Below are positions 44,133 through 52,411 of a stretch of DNA of 64,000 bases, piece by piece; the stretch's first letter is position 1; the number at the start of each line of letters is the position of its first letter. Source of the DNA: Bin87 sp965219925. GTDB taxonomy: Bacteria; Chloroflexota; Dehalococcoidia; Lucifugimonadales; UBA3495. The DNA is taken from assembly GCA_965219925.1 (NCBI GenBank), contig OZ244795.1:3906001-3970000 (forward strand), given 5' to 3'. The position numbers and the translations under genes were made by a program. A model generated the notes under the pieces. That model had not been told where the DNA came from and did no database searches. It saw nothing but the letters and a program-made list of their open reading frames with translations.

Positions 44133-44282
44133 GTTGCCCGGAATTGCCGCCGCCCTGTCCGGCTTGGCAGGACTGCCCCAATCCGGCAGGCGGCCGGCCA
44201 ACGTAGTACCCCATGCGCAAGGTATTCTTATTCTCTCCGGCGCTGGGGTAGGGCTTATTCCACACGTCAGGAGGTGATGAAC

Positions 44283-44678
44283 ATGAAAAGCGCCATCGGT
44301 ACTATCCTATTCTCCCTCTGGCTGCCGGCCCTGGTGCTGGTTATCTCCTTGTTCCGGTTCGGCATTGACGGATTTGGGGCCGGCCCTGGCGTGACTGGCG
44401 TCTTGTGGTTGTTCGGGCTGGCATGGCCGGTTGGGATTTCACTGACCCTGGCGGTGCGCCTGATGCACCGCCGCCCCCAGGTCCTGTCCCGCATCCTGGC
44501 CTACGGTTGCGCCGTCGTATTGGGACTGGTGTCGGCCTGGGGTGTAATCATCGGAGGGCTCTTCGGTCCCATTGGCGTCGTCGCCTACCCCCTGGTGGCC
44601 TCGCTGCCGGCGTGGATAATCCTGGGGGTCCTGACCAGGGTCCAGGGCGGCGCCGGCGGGCAGGCTGCCACGGCGTAA
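44283..44678 (+). CDS. Four-helix membrane protein, copy 1
   Basis: AGGAGGtgatgaac precedes the ATG at 44283, the strongest Shine-Dalgarno sequence in the window (an ATG at 44277 is too close to it). 131 residues with four hydrophobic segments: about 5-23 (IGTILFSLWLPALVLVISLF), 35-58 (VTGVLWLFGLAWPVGISLTL), 70-95 (ILAYGCAVVLGLVSAWGVII) and 100-122 (GVVAYPLVASLPAWIILGVL). The only conserved charged loop is RLMHRRPQ. It ends GGAGGQAATA*. A second copy is at 51402 and a fragment at 58680. Immediately downstream is a small ORF at 44685. No family is recognised. Confidence 0.75.
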   Translation: MKSAIGTILFSLWLPALVLVISLFRFGIDGFGAGPGVTGVLWLFGLAWPVGISLTLAVRLMHRRPQVLSRILAYGCAVVLGLVSAWGVIIGGLFGPIGVVAYPLVASLPAWIILGVLTRVQGGAGGQAATA

Positions 44679-44684
44679 CCCTGG

Positions 44685-44864
44685 GTGGCTGCCCTGGAAC
44701 CCGGCCGGCGATGGCTCCTGCTGCGCCGAATCCACCAACCTCAGCAGTCGGCGTTCTACCGGGCCGGGTTCATAGCCGGGGAACCGGCCCAGCCCCAGGG
44801 ACGCGACGGCGAGACCAAGCCTTCGTCTCTGTCCCTGTTCGAGTGGGCGCTCAGCATGGAATAG
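44685..44864 (+). CDS. Small basic/acidic protein downstream of membrane gene (premature stop likely)
   Basis: GTG six bases after the membrane gene's stop reads VAALEPGRRWLLLRRIHQPQ, QSAFYRAGFIAGEPAQPQGR and DGETKPSSLSLFEWALSME, then TAG. The same frame continues EREEEPAGAGR to a second TAG. The homologue at 51803 reads through this point (DNEREREKEAGRR) but has a TGA earlier. The ancestral product was thus about 71 residues. No family is recognised. Coupling to the membrane protein is likely. Confidence 0.5.
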   Translation: MAALEPGRRWLLLRRIHQPQQSAFYRAGFIAGEPAQPQGRDGETKPSSLSLFEWALSME

Positions 44865-44912
44865 GAGCGGGAGGAGGAACCGGCCGGCGCGGGCCGCTAG
44901 GCCCAAGGCAAA

Positions 44913-44945
44913 GGGGAGGACACCGCTACGAGTGGTGTCCTCCCC
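44913..44945 (+). terminator. 11-bp stem hairpin after cassette 3
   Basis: ggggaggacac (44913-44923) and gtgtcctcccc (44935-44945). No T run directly after; a further tttcttgttg lies 25 bp on. It is conserved at 52032-52064. From here to 45286 there is no gene I support, although the sequence is duplicated at 52065-52411 and partly at 58845-58947. Confidence 0.6.
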
Positions 44946-45286
44946 GCTCGTCCAGGTATGGGGGCTTTCTTGTTGTCCTGAATTACCATGCGCCAGAGAG
45001 GCGAGGCCGCCTTAGCCGGCCGCGCTGCCGACCGGTTCTGCCTCCTCGCTGGCTTTGCTTTCCGTCCTGGCGCAACGGGGTCCGCAACGCGGATGTTCCC
45101 TCGGATTTAACCGCCGGCGCCAGCGGCGCTGAAGGACCGGCCGGGTTGCCCGGCCAGGCCTAACCAGGCAGGCAGGTCAGGGCCCAGCGACGATGCTGCC
45201 GGTCGGCTGGCCCAACCGCGCCGCCGACACCCTCGGGGCAGGCGGGGCGGCGTCCACCCTGGTCAGGCCCCTCCAGCGTATGGCGC

Positions 45287-48200
45287 TCAGGGGTTCTCCA
45301 GGGAGAGCCAATCCGACCAGCCGGATGCGCCGCCGTCGTTGCTGGCCCGGACCGTGAGCCAGTAGTGCGACCATTCGGCAGGCAGGCCGCTAAGCGTGGC
45401 GCCGGAACCGTTCATCCGCACCGTCACCCCAGGCATGGCATCGCTGGGCAGGGGCACCAGGTCGGGTTGCGACCACAGGCCCACCTGGTAGCCGGTGGCC
45501 CCGTCCACGTCCTCCCAGTCCAGGGTCACGTTCCCCGGCTCCAGCACTTCGCCGGTCGGCCGGTCCGGCGCATCGGGCGCGGCGGGCGCGGCCCGGCTTA
45601 CAGTCACCTTGTAGGTCTTGCCGGTGTTCCCGTCCTCGGCGGTCACCTCTACCGTGATGACGTTGCTGCCCGTGGCCAGGGGGATCACCCCGTCGGCGTC
45701 GGCCACCCCGTCCAGCTTGATGGCGTAGGTGGCCCCGTCGTCGTTGGCGGTCGCCATCACCGTGGTCTGGTCCACGTCGTGGGCGACGTTCAGCTCGTAG
45801 CTCGTGGTGTTCGAGGCGAAGGTAAAGGGCGCATCGCTCAGCGTCAGGCTGCTCAGGGTGGCGTCGGTGGAGAGCGGCGGCGCGGCCCTGGTCACGGTGA
45901 CGGTGTAGGTCTTCGCCGTCTCCCCGTCCTCAGCGGTCACATCGACAGTGATGACGTTGCCGCCCACGGCGAGCGAAATCACGCCGTCCGCATCAGCTAC
46001 GCCGTCCAGCTTGATGGCGTAGGTGGCCCCGTTATCGTTCGTCGTCGGAGTAACGGTCGTCTGCCTCACGTCGTGGGCAACGCTGGCGGTATAGCCGGTG
46101 GTGGCCGGGTCGAAGGCGCCGAAGTCCACCCCGCTCAGGTCCAGCCCGCTCAGGGTGGTGTCGGTGGAGGTCGATTCCGGCTGTTGTTGCTCCGGGGCGT
46201 TGACCGTGAAGCCGGCGGCGGCCGAGGCCAGCTCCACGTTGCCGGGGGACGAAATGCTGACCTCGACGGTATAGCCACCGGGCGCGCAGGACGCGGAGAT
46301 GCCCCCGGTACGGACCTCCGGGTCCTCGTCCACCTGGTACATGTAGCGGTCGTTGCCCATGCCGCCGCCTTCGCAGCCGTCGGCGTCCACCACGTCAGCC
46401 CGGAAGACGTAATCAGTGGTCGAAGTATCCGAGTCGTATTCCAGGTTGGCGAAGAACATGGTGACGGTGATTTCCGTGCCCTCGTCCACTGAATCTGAGG
46501 ATAGCTCAATCGTCGCATCAGGCCCGGAGACCGTCAGCGCGGCGCGGGTGACGGTTACGGTGTAGGTCTTCGCCGTCTCCCCGTCCTCGGCGGTGACTTC
46601 TACGGCGATGACGTTGCTCCCCACGGCCAGGGAGACGGTCCCGTCGCTATCGGCCACGCCTTCCAGCATGACCAGGTAGCTCGCGCCGTCGTCGTTCACC
46701 GTGGGCTTCACCGTGGTTTCCGTCACGTCGTTGGCAACGTCGGCGGCGTAATTGGCAGCAGCCGGGTCGAAGGCGCCGAAGTCCACCCCGCTCAAGGCCA
46801 GACCGCTCAGGGTGGCGTCGTTAGAGAGTGCGGGCGCGGCCCTGGTGACCGTGACGGTGTAGGTCCTGGCGGTCTCCCCGTCCTCGGCGGTGACGTCGAT
46901 GTTGATTACGTTGCTGCCCACGGCCAGCGGGATTACCCCGCCGCTGTCGGCAACACCGTCCAGCTTGACCGTGTAGCTCGCCCCGTCGTCGTTCACCGTA
47001 GCAGTGACGGTGGTTTCCGTCACGTCATAGCCCACGTCGGCGGCGTAATTGGCAGCAGCCGGGTCGAAGGTTCCGATGTCCACTCCGCTCAGTTCCAGAC
47101 CGCTCAGGGTGGCGTCGCTGGAGAGGGGCGTCTCCGCTTCCCGCACCGTAAAGCTGGCGCTGGCCGAGGCCAACTCCACGTTGCCGGGGGAGGAGACGCT
47201 GGCCCGCAGGGTGTAGTCCCCGGCCGGGCAGCCGCCGGGAATGGTCCCGGTGCGGACCTCCGGGTCCTCGTCCACTTGGTACATATAGCGCTCCACGCCC
47301 AGACCGTAGCCATTGGCCCGGTCCTCGCAGGCGTCGGCCTCCCCGTTCTCCCCGTCCACCACGTCGGCCCGGAAGACGTAATCGGTGGTGCCGGTGTCCG
47401 AGTCGGACTCCAGCCCGCTGAACCTCATGGTGACGCCGATGGCAGCGCCCGGCTCCACCGGGCCGGACGGGGACAGGGCAATCGCCACCGTCGGCGCCGG
47501 GCCCTTTATCGTTGGGCCGTCTTTGGAATCCGGCGCGGAGAAGGTCAGCGTCAGCGGCTGCCCCAGGCCGGTTTGGACGCCGCTATAGCCCTCGACTCCG
47601 CCGACTGACACCACCACCCCGGTGAACTCCGCCGATGCCACCTTGACGGTGACCTCCGCCCCACCTTCAGCAGCCGGCGCAACGCTGATCTCTTCGCTGG
47701 ACACGCTGCCGGCTTCAATCGTAACCGTCTCCTTAGACAGCGTGCCGCCCTCCGCCGACAGCTTGACCGCCATCGCAAACGGCGCTCCCTCCACCACCTT
47801 GACCGCCACGGCGCCCCCGCCCCGGCGCTCCAACTCCGCCGTGAGCGTGAAGGGCGCCTCCTTGCCGCCCAAAAGCAGCTTTTCCAGCCCGGTGAGTCCT
47901 GCGAACAGACCGGCAGGCAGCGACTCCAGGTCGTTGTGCTCCAGCCCCAGGCTCCTCAGGTTGGCGAGACCCTCGAACACACCGGACGGCAGCGCGCTCA
48001 GCTGGTTCTGCGTCAGGAACAGCTCATCCATTTCCGTCAGGCCGTCGAAGACCTCCTCGGGCAGTTCGCTCAGTTCGTTGCCGTCCAGGTAGAGCGTCTT
48101 CAGCCCGGTCAGACCCTCGAAGACGTCCTCGGGCAGCTCGCTCAACTCGTTCTGCGTCAGGAACAGCCCCTCCAGGCTCGTCAGACCGTCGAGGACGTCC

Positions 48201-50509
48201 TCGGGCAGCGTGCTCAGCTTGTTGTTCTGCAGGCGCAGCCCCGTCAGACTGCCGAGACCGTCGAAGATGTCCTCGGGCAGTTCCTTTAGCCCGTTGTTCT
48301 CCAGCTGGATCGTCGTCAGGGCGGCCAGGCCTTCGAAGATGTCCTCGGGCAGCGTCTCCAGGGAGTTGTCGGTCAGGTACAAAGTTTGCAGGTTCGTGAG
48401 ACCCGCGAAGTCTCCCGGCTGCAGCGCCGTCATCTCCTCCCCGGTCTCCTGTACGTTCAGGTCCAGACGCCCGGTGATGCCGTTCAGGTCGGCATTCGTC
48501 ACCGCCGCGCAGTCGCTGATCCCGGGCAGCTTGCCCAGGATCGCGTCCCGCACCTGCGGCGTGCGCCCGCAGATGCCCTTGGGCTCCCCTGGTTCCACCG
48601 GAGGCAGCGATGAATCGGCAAAGAGGGTGAGAGGGGCGCCTGGGGCGAACCTGACCCCAAAGAATCCAATATGATCAAATCTAGGCCATGTATTAAGGAC
48701 AGAGCCAGGAGAAAATGGTGATGGGATATGGAGCGACACTTTCTGCAATGTGAGCGTAACCGGCTGACCCGCTTCGCTCTGCGTCACCACAATCTCATCG
48801 CTGGAAACGCTCCCTGCATCTATGGTTACCGATGCGGTGGATGCCGCGCCGCCGCTGACCTCCAGCGCTGCTGTTATCATTGCCGGCGCCCCCTGGGCTA
48901 CCTTGTAGCGCACCCGCGCGGTGTGGATGCCCGCATCGTCAACGCTCCGGCTTATCGCCTCGGCTTCCATGCTGAAGGTGAATGGGCTGCCAGGATTGTC
49001 CTGCAGATGCAGGATTCCCAACCTCAGGTTTTCGACCTCGAAAAGCGCATCCGGCAGCTCAGTCAGCCGGTTGCCAACCATGTACACAGTAACCATGTAC
49101 ACAAGACCTAAGGACACATTACCAAAATAATCCGTGGGCCACTCTACATGCCGGGGGAGCAGGCGAGGCGGCAGCGACCTCAGTTGGTTGGATGACAGTT
49201 CCAAATAACGCAAACTGCCAAGTTCATCAAAGATGCCCGGCGGCAGGGAGCTCAGTCCGTTATTTTCCAAGTACAACTCTTCCAAACTGCCAAGTTCATC
49301 AAAGATGCCCGGCGGCAGGGAGCTCAGACCGTTATTGCTCAAGTAAAACCAACACAAACTGCCAAGTTCATCAAAGACGCCCGGCGGCAGGGAGCTCAGT
49401 CTGTTATTGCGCAAATTCAACACTCTCAAACTGCCAAGTCCATCAAAGACGCCCGGCGGCAGGGAGCTCAGCCTGTTATTTTTCAAGTACAACTCTCCCA
49501 AACCGCCAAGTTCATCAAAGATGCCCGGCGGCAGCGAGCTCAGCCTGTTATTTTTCAAGTGCAACCGTTCCAAACTGCCAAGTTCATCAAAGACGCCCGG
49601 CGGCAGCGAGCTCAGCTTGTTATTGTCCAAGTGCAACCAATGCAAACTGCCAAGTTCATCAAAGATGCCCGGCGGCAGCGAGCTCAGTCCGTTATCGTCC
49701 AGTTCCAACTGTTCCAAACTGCCAAGTTCATCAAAGACGCCCGGCGGCAGCGAGCCTCCGGCATTGTCCATGTGGAGATACTTGACTCCGGTGAGACCAG
49801 CCAAATCACCGATCTTAAGGTGCCCAACACTCGGAAGATAAAGGAACTTGATACGCGCCAGTTGAGCGTCGGTAATGTCTTGGCATCCCGGTCTGCTACC
49901 ACTGGAATTCATCAGATTCCTGAACACATTACTCTCGATTGCTTCACGAACCTGATACGTGCGGTCGCAGATACCCGGCTCCGGGGTAGGCTCGGGTGCT
50001 GGCGTGGGCTCCGGTGTCGGCTCCGGCGTGGGCTCCGGGGCCGGCGCCGCCACCGTAAAGCCCGTCCGCGCCGAGGCCAGTTCCGCGCCTTCGGCGGCGG
50101 AGATGCTGGCCCGAAGGATGTAGTCCCCGGCCGGACAGTCGGCGGAGACGCTCCCGGTGCGGACTTCCGGGTCCTCGTCCACCTGCCACATGTAGCGGTC
50201 CACGCCCAGGCCGTAGCCCCCGGCCTGGTCCTCGCACCCGTCGGCGTCGCCGTCCTCCGAGTCCACCACGTCGGCCCGGAAGACGTAATCCCTGGTTGCG
50301 GTGTCGGCGTCGGACTCCAGGCCGCTGAAACTCATGGTGACGGCGATGGCCGCGCCCTCCTCCACGGTGTCGGAGGAGAGGCTGACCGCCACCGACGGCG
50401 ACGGCGACGACTGGGCCTGGGCCAGGTAGGGCAATGGGACGCCGGCGAGAACAACTAGCGCGAAGGCTCCCAGGGTGGCAAGAACGGCAAAGGACAGTTG
50501 GCGTTTCAC
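45287..50509 (-). CDS. Giant secreted LRR protein with three Cys-pair and four cadherin-like domains
   Basis: 1,740 residues from a GTG at 50509 with the MKRQLSF signal. Cys-pair domain 1 (about 30-153), EPTP linker, Cys cap (CDRTYQVREAIESNVFRNLM), first LRR array of about nine units (about 220-453), second cap (about 640) and seven to eight LRRs (about 670-876). Then Cys-pair 2 (about 1013-1123), two cadherin-like repeats, Cys-pair 3 (about 1333-1440; CEGGGMGNDRYMYQVDEDPE), two cadherin-like repeats (about 1446-1638) and FN3 (about 1646-1740; WSDWLSLENP*). The middle is nearly identical in DNA to the 33055 gene, but the N-terminus belongs to the MKRQL group and the C-terminal FN3 to the 52412/58948 group, a mosaic. 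It ends at TGA. Confidence 0.88.
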   Translation of the reverse strand: MKRQLSFAVLATLGAFALVVLAGVPLPYLAQAQSSPSPSVAVSLSSDTVEEGAAIAVTMSFSGLESDADTATRDYVFRADVVDSEDGDADGCEDQAGGYGLGVDRYMWQVDEDPEVRTGSVSADCPAGDYILRASISAAEGAELASARTGFTVAAPAPEPTPEPTPEPTPAPEPTPEPGICDRTYQVREAIESNVFRNLMNSSGSRPGCQDITDAQLARIKFLYLPSVGHLKIGDLAGLTGVKYLHMDNAGGSLPPGVFDELGSLEQLELDDNGLSSLPPGIFDELGSLHWLHLDNNKLSSLPPGVFDELGSLERLHLKNNRLSSLPPGIFDELGGLGELYLKNNRLSSLPPGVFDGLGSLRVLNLRNNRLSSLPPGVFDELGSLCWFYLSNNGLSSLPPGIFDELGSLEELYLENNGLSSLPPGIFDELGSLRYLELSSNQLRSLPPRLLPRHVEWPTDYFGNVSLGLVYMVTVYMVGNRLTELPDALFEVENLRLGILHLQDNPGSPFTFSMEAEAISRSVDDAGIHTARVRYKVAQGAPAMITAALEVSGGAASTASVTIDAGSVSSDEIVVTQSEAGQPVTLTLQKVSLHIPSPFSPGSVLNTWPRFDHIGFFGVRFAPGAPLTLFADSSLPPVEPGEPKGICGRTPQVRDAILGKLPGISDCAAVTNADLNGITGRLDLNVQETGEEMTALQPGDFAGLTNLQTLYLTDNSLETLPEDIFEGLAALTTIQLENNGLKELPEDIFDGLGSLTGLRLQNNKLSTLPEDVLDGLTSLEGLFLTQNELSELPEDVFEGLTGLKTLYLDGNELSELPEEVFDGLTEMDELFLTQNQLSALPSGVFEGLANLRSLGLEHNDLESLPAGLFAGLTGLEKLLLGGKEAPFTLTAELERRGGGAVAVKVVEGAPFAMAVKLSAEGGTLSKETVTIEAGSVSSEEISVAPAAEGGAEVTVKVASAEFTGVVVSVGGVEGYSGVQTGLGQPLTLTFSAPDSKDGPTIKGPAPTVAIALSPSGPVEPGAAIGVTMRFSGLESDSDTGTTDYVFRADVVDGENGEADACEDRANGYGLGVERYMYQVDEDPEVRTGTIPGGCPAGDYTLRASVSSPGNVELASASASFTVREAETPLSSDATLSGLELSGVDIGTFDPAAANYAADVGYDVTETTVTATVNDDGASYTVKLDGVADSGGVIPLAVGSNVINIDVTAEDGETARTYTVTVTRAAPALSNDATLSGLALSGVDFGAFDPAAANYAADVANDVTETTVKPTVNDDGASYLVMLEGVADSDGTVSLAVGSNVIAVEVTAEDGETAKTYTVTVTRAALTVSGPDATIELSSDSVDEGTEITVTMFFANLEYDSDTSTTDYVFRADVVDADGCEGGGMGNDRYMYQVDEDPEVRTGGISASCAPGGYTVEVSISSPGNVELASAAAGFTVNAPEQQQPESTSTDTTLSGLDLSGVDFGAFDPATTGYTASVAHDVRQTTVTPTTNDNGATYAIKLDGVADADGVISLAVGGNVITVDVTAEDGETAKTYTVTVTRAAPPLSTDATLSSLTLSDAPFTFASNTTSYELNVAHDVDQTTVMATANDDGATYAIKLDGVADADGVIPLATGSNVITVEVTAEDGNTGKTYKVTVSRAAPAAPDAPDRPTGEVLEPGNVTLDWEDVDGATGYQVGLWSQPDLVPLPSDAMPGVTVRMNGSGATLSGLPAEWSHYWLTVRASNDGGASGWSDWLSLENP
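49195..49770. repeat. Tandem 72-bp LRR-coding repeats, about nine units
   Basis: Homologous to the 36355-37220 array but about four units shorter. The sequence flanking the arrays is almost identical in both genes (for example 48728-49180 against 35878-36330). Confidence 0.85.
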
Positions 50510-50906
50510 GGTGCTAACCTCACTTCAGGCAGTTCAAAGGCTGGATGGCGGGCAGGGGCGTTGCCCGGAAGGCAGAGGGAAACCGCCCGGTCTGCCCGTA
50601 CGCGTTCCGGAACGGGAGCTCCGGGCAAGCGGAACTACGGGGGAGGTGGGCGGTGCGAAGGAAGGAAACAGCCGGGGCTGGCGGACTATCTGGTGACGAT
50701 ATTCGTCGGGGGGTAGAAGGATTGCGTTCGTCGAGGCCCGCTCTCCCGGCGGCGGATACCGCCGGGGGGCGCTCTGACGCTGCTGCAACTTGCATCCTAT
50801 GCAGAAGGCAGACCACTACAATCCCTCTAACGGGCAACATAGGCCAAGCACTCCGGGCAAGGGACATCGGACGGCGCTCCAGCCCCGTACATTCTAGACG
50901 ATGCGT

Positions 50907-50976
50907 GTGAGACTAGTGTGATTATTAGCCCCAATATCCGTGACGTATTGTGATGATTTGGACGATCCGGTACAAT
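50907..50976 (+). promoter_or_regulatory. Phased-GTGA promoter, copy 4
   Basis: GTGA at 50907, 50918, 50940 and 50950; TTGTGA 50948-50953; TACAAT 50971-50976, spacer 17. The upstream arm tacattctagacgatgc is shared with copy 3. It reads to the microprotein at 51025. The minus-strand gene at 50509 has the long leader described at 31598. Confidence 0.7.
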
Positions 50977-51024
50977 TGATACTCGCGGGTCCAGGGCGTC
51001 CGCAGTCCGGGTCCGGGAGGGCAG

Positions 51025-51141
51025 ATGCAGGAAGCCGACGAACACCGGCGGGAGATGGAGGCGCTGCGGGAGCGGCTGACCCGGTTGAGCGCCGCCGCAT
51101 TGTCGGGAAGGCTTCAGACACGGTTCCGCCTCTGGCCTTGA
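51025..51141 (+). CDS. Microprotein copy 4 with alternative C-terminus (38 residues)
   Basis: MQEADEHRREMEALRERLTR then LSAAALSGRLQTRFRLWP*. The first 22 residues match copies 1-3; after LS the sequence is unrelated to LRVSESLDEEE, so two C-terminal types exist, linked to the kind of cassette (helix-turn-helix type or membrane-protein type). GGGAGGgcag lies before the ATG and the promoter ends 48 bp upstream. Confidence 0.55.
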   Translation: MQEADEHRREMEALRERLTRLSAAALSGRLQTRFRLWP

Positions 51142-51224
51142 CGCCCGCTTCCCTGGCCACCGGCCCACTCCTGGCCGGGTTCCACGGCTGGAACTTTCAG
51201 CCTACGCGCTTCCTGGCGCACCCT

Positions 51225-51251
51225 GCTCGCTCATGTGTGCGGGCTTTTTTT
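51225..51251 (+). terminator. Intrinsic terminator of cassette 4
   Basis: gctcgc (51225-51230) and gcgggc (51239-51244; one mismatch) around tcatgtgt, then seven T. It lies 83 bp after the microprotein. Confidence 0.7.
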
Positions 51252-51401
51252 GTTGCCCGGAATTGCCTCCGCCCTTTCCGGCTTGGCAGGACTGCCCCAA
51301 TCCGGCGGGCGGCCTACTAACGTAATACCCCATACGCAAGGTATTCTTATTCTCCCCGGCGCTGGGGAAGTGCTTATTCCACACGTCAGGAGGTGATGAT
51401 C

Positions 51402-51893
51402 ATGAATAGCGCCATCGGTACTATCCTATGCTCCCTCTGGCTGCCGGCCCTGGTGCTGGTTATCTCCTTCGTCCGGTTCGGCATTGACGGCCCCTGGGCT
51501 GCTCCAGGCGCGGCTGGCGTCTTGTGGTTGTTCGGGCTGGCATGGCCGGTTGGGATTTCACTGACCCTGGCGGTGCGCCTGATGCACCGCCGCCCCCAGG
51601 TCCTGTCCCGCGTCCTGGCCTACGGTTGCGCCGTCGTGCTGGGACTGGTGTCGGCCTGGGGTGTAATCATCGGAGGGCTTTTCGGTCCCATCGGTGCCGT
51701 CGCCTACCCCCTGTCGGCCTCGCTGCCGGCGTGGATAATCCTGGGGGTCCTGACCAGGGTCCAGGGCGGCGCCGGGGGCAGGCTGCCACGGCGTAACCCT
51801 GGGTGGCTGCCCCGGAACCCGGTCGGCGATGGCTTCTGCTGCGCTGAATCCACCAACCTCGGCAGTCGGTGTTCTCCCGGGCCGGGTTTATAG
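51402..51893 (+). CDS. Four-helix membrane protein, copy 2, frameshifted C-terminus
   Basis: AGGAGGtgatgatc then ATG at 51402 (MNSAIGTILCSLWLPALVLV). Residues 1-126 match the 44283 protein with few changes (FVRFGIDGPWAAPGAAG in the loop; AVAYPLSASLP in helix 4). A one-base deletion in the GGAGG codons (gccgggggcagg against gccggcgggcagg) replaces QAATA* with an unrelated 38-residue tail (RLPRRNPGWLPRNP...) that runs over the start of the downstream small gene. The helices are intact, so the core may still work. Confidence 0.7.
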   Translation: MNSAIGTILCSLWLPALVLVISFVRFGIDGPWAAPGAAGVLWLFGLAWPVGISLTLAVRLMHRRPQVLSRVLAYGCAVVLGLVSAWGVIIGGLFGPIGAVAYPLSASLPAWIILGVLTRVQGGAGGRLPRRNPGWLPRNPVGDGFCCAESTNLGSRCSPGPGL

Positions 51894-52051
51894 CCGGGGA
51901 ACCGGCCCAGCCCCAGGAACGCGACGGCGAGACCAAGCCCGCTGCCACGTCCCCGTTCGAGTGGGTATTGGACAATGAGCGGGAACGGGAGAAGGAAGCC
52001 GGCCGGCGCGGGCCGCCAGGCCCAAGGCAAAGGGGAGGACACCACCCGTAG
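51803..52051 (+). pseudogene. Homologue of the 44685 small gene, with early stop
   Basis: GTG at 51803 reads VAAPEPGRRWLLLR, TGA (51845-51847), then in frame IHQPRQSVFSRAGFIAGEPA, QPQERDGETKPAATSPFEWV and LDNEREREKEAGRR, to a stop at 52051. The stop replaces CGA (Arg) of the 44685 copy. A GTG at 51869 could restart translation. Both copies are broken, at different codons. Confidence 0.5.
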
Positions 52052-52064
52052 CGGTGTCCTCCCC
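52032..52064 (+). terminator. 12-bp stem hairpin after cassette 4
   Basis: ggggaggacacc (52032-52043) with ggtgtcctcccc (52053-52064), the counterpart of 44913-44945. The 350 bp up to 52411 are a duplicate of 44946-45286 without a supported gene. Confidence 0.6.
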
Positions 52065-52411
52065 CGCTCGTCCAGGTATGGGGGCTTTCTTGTTGTCCTG
52101 AATTACCATGCGCCAGAGAGGCGAGGCCGCCTTAGCCGGCGGCGCTGCCGACCGGTTCTGCCTCCTCGCTGGCCTTGCTTTCCGTCCTGGCGCAGCGGGG
52201 TCCGCAACGCGGATGTTCCCTCGGATTTAACCGCCGGCGCCAGCGGCGCTGAAGGACCGGCCGTGTTGCCGGGCCGGTATCGGCCTAACCAAGCCGGCAG
52301 GTCAGGGCCCAGCGACGATGCTGCCGGTCGGCCGGCCCAACCGCGTCGCCGACACCCTCGGGGAAGGTGGCGCGGCGTCCACCCTGGCCCCACCCCTCCA
52401 GCGTATGGCGC

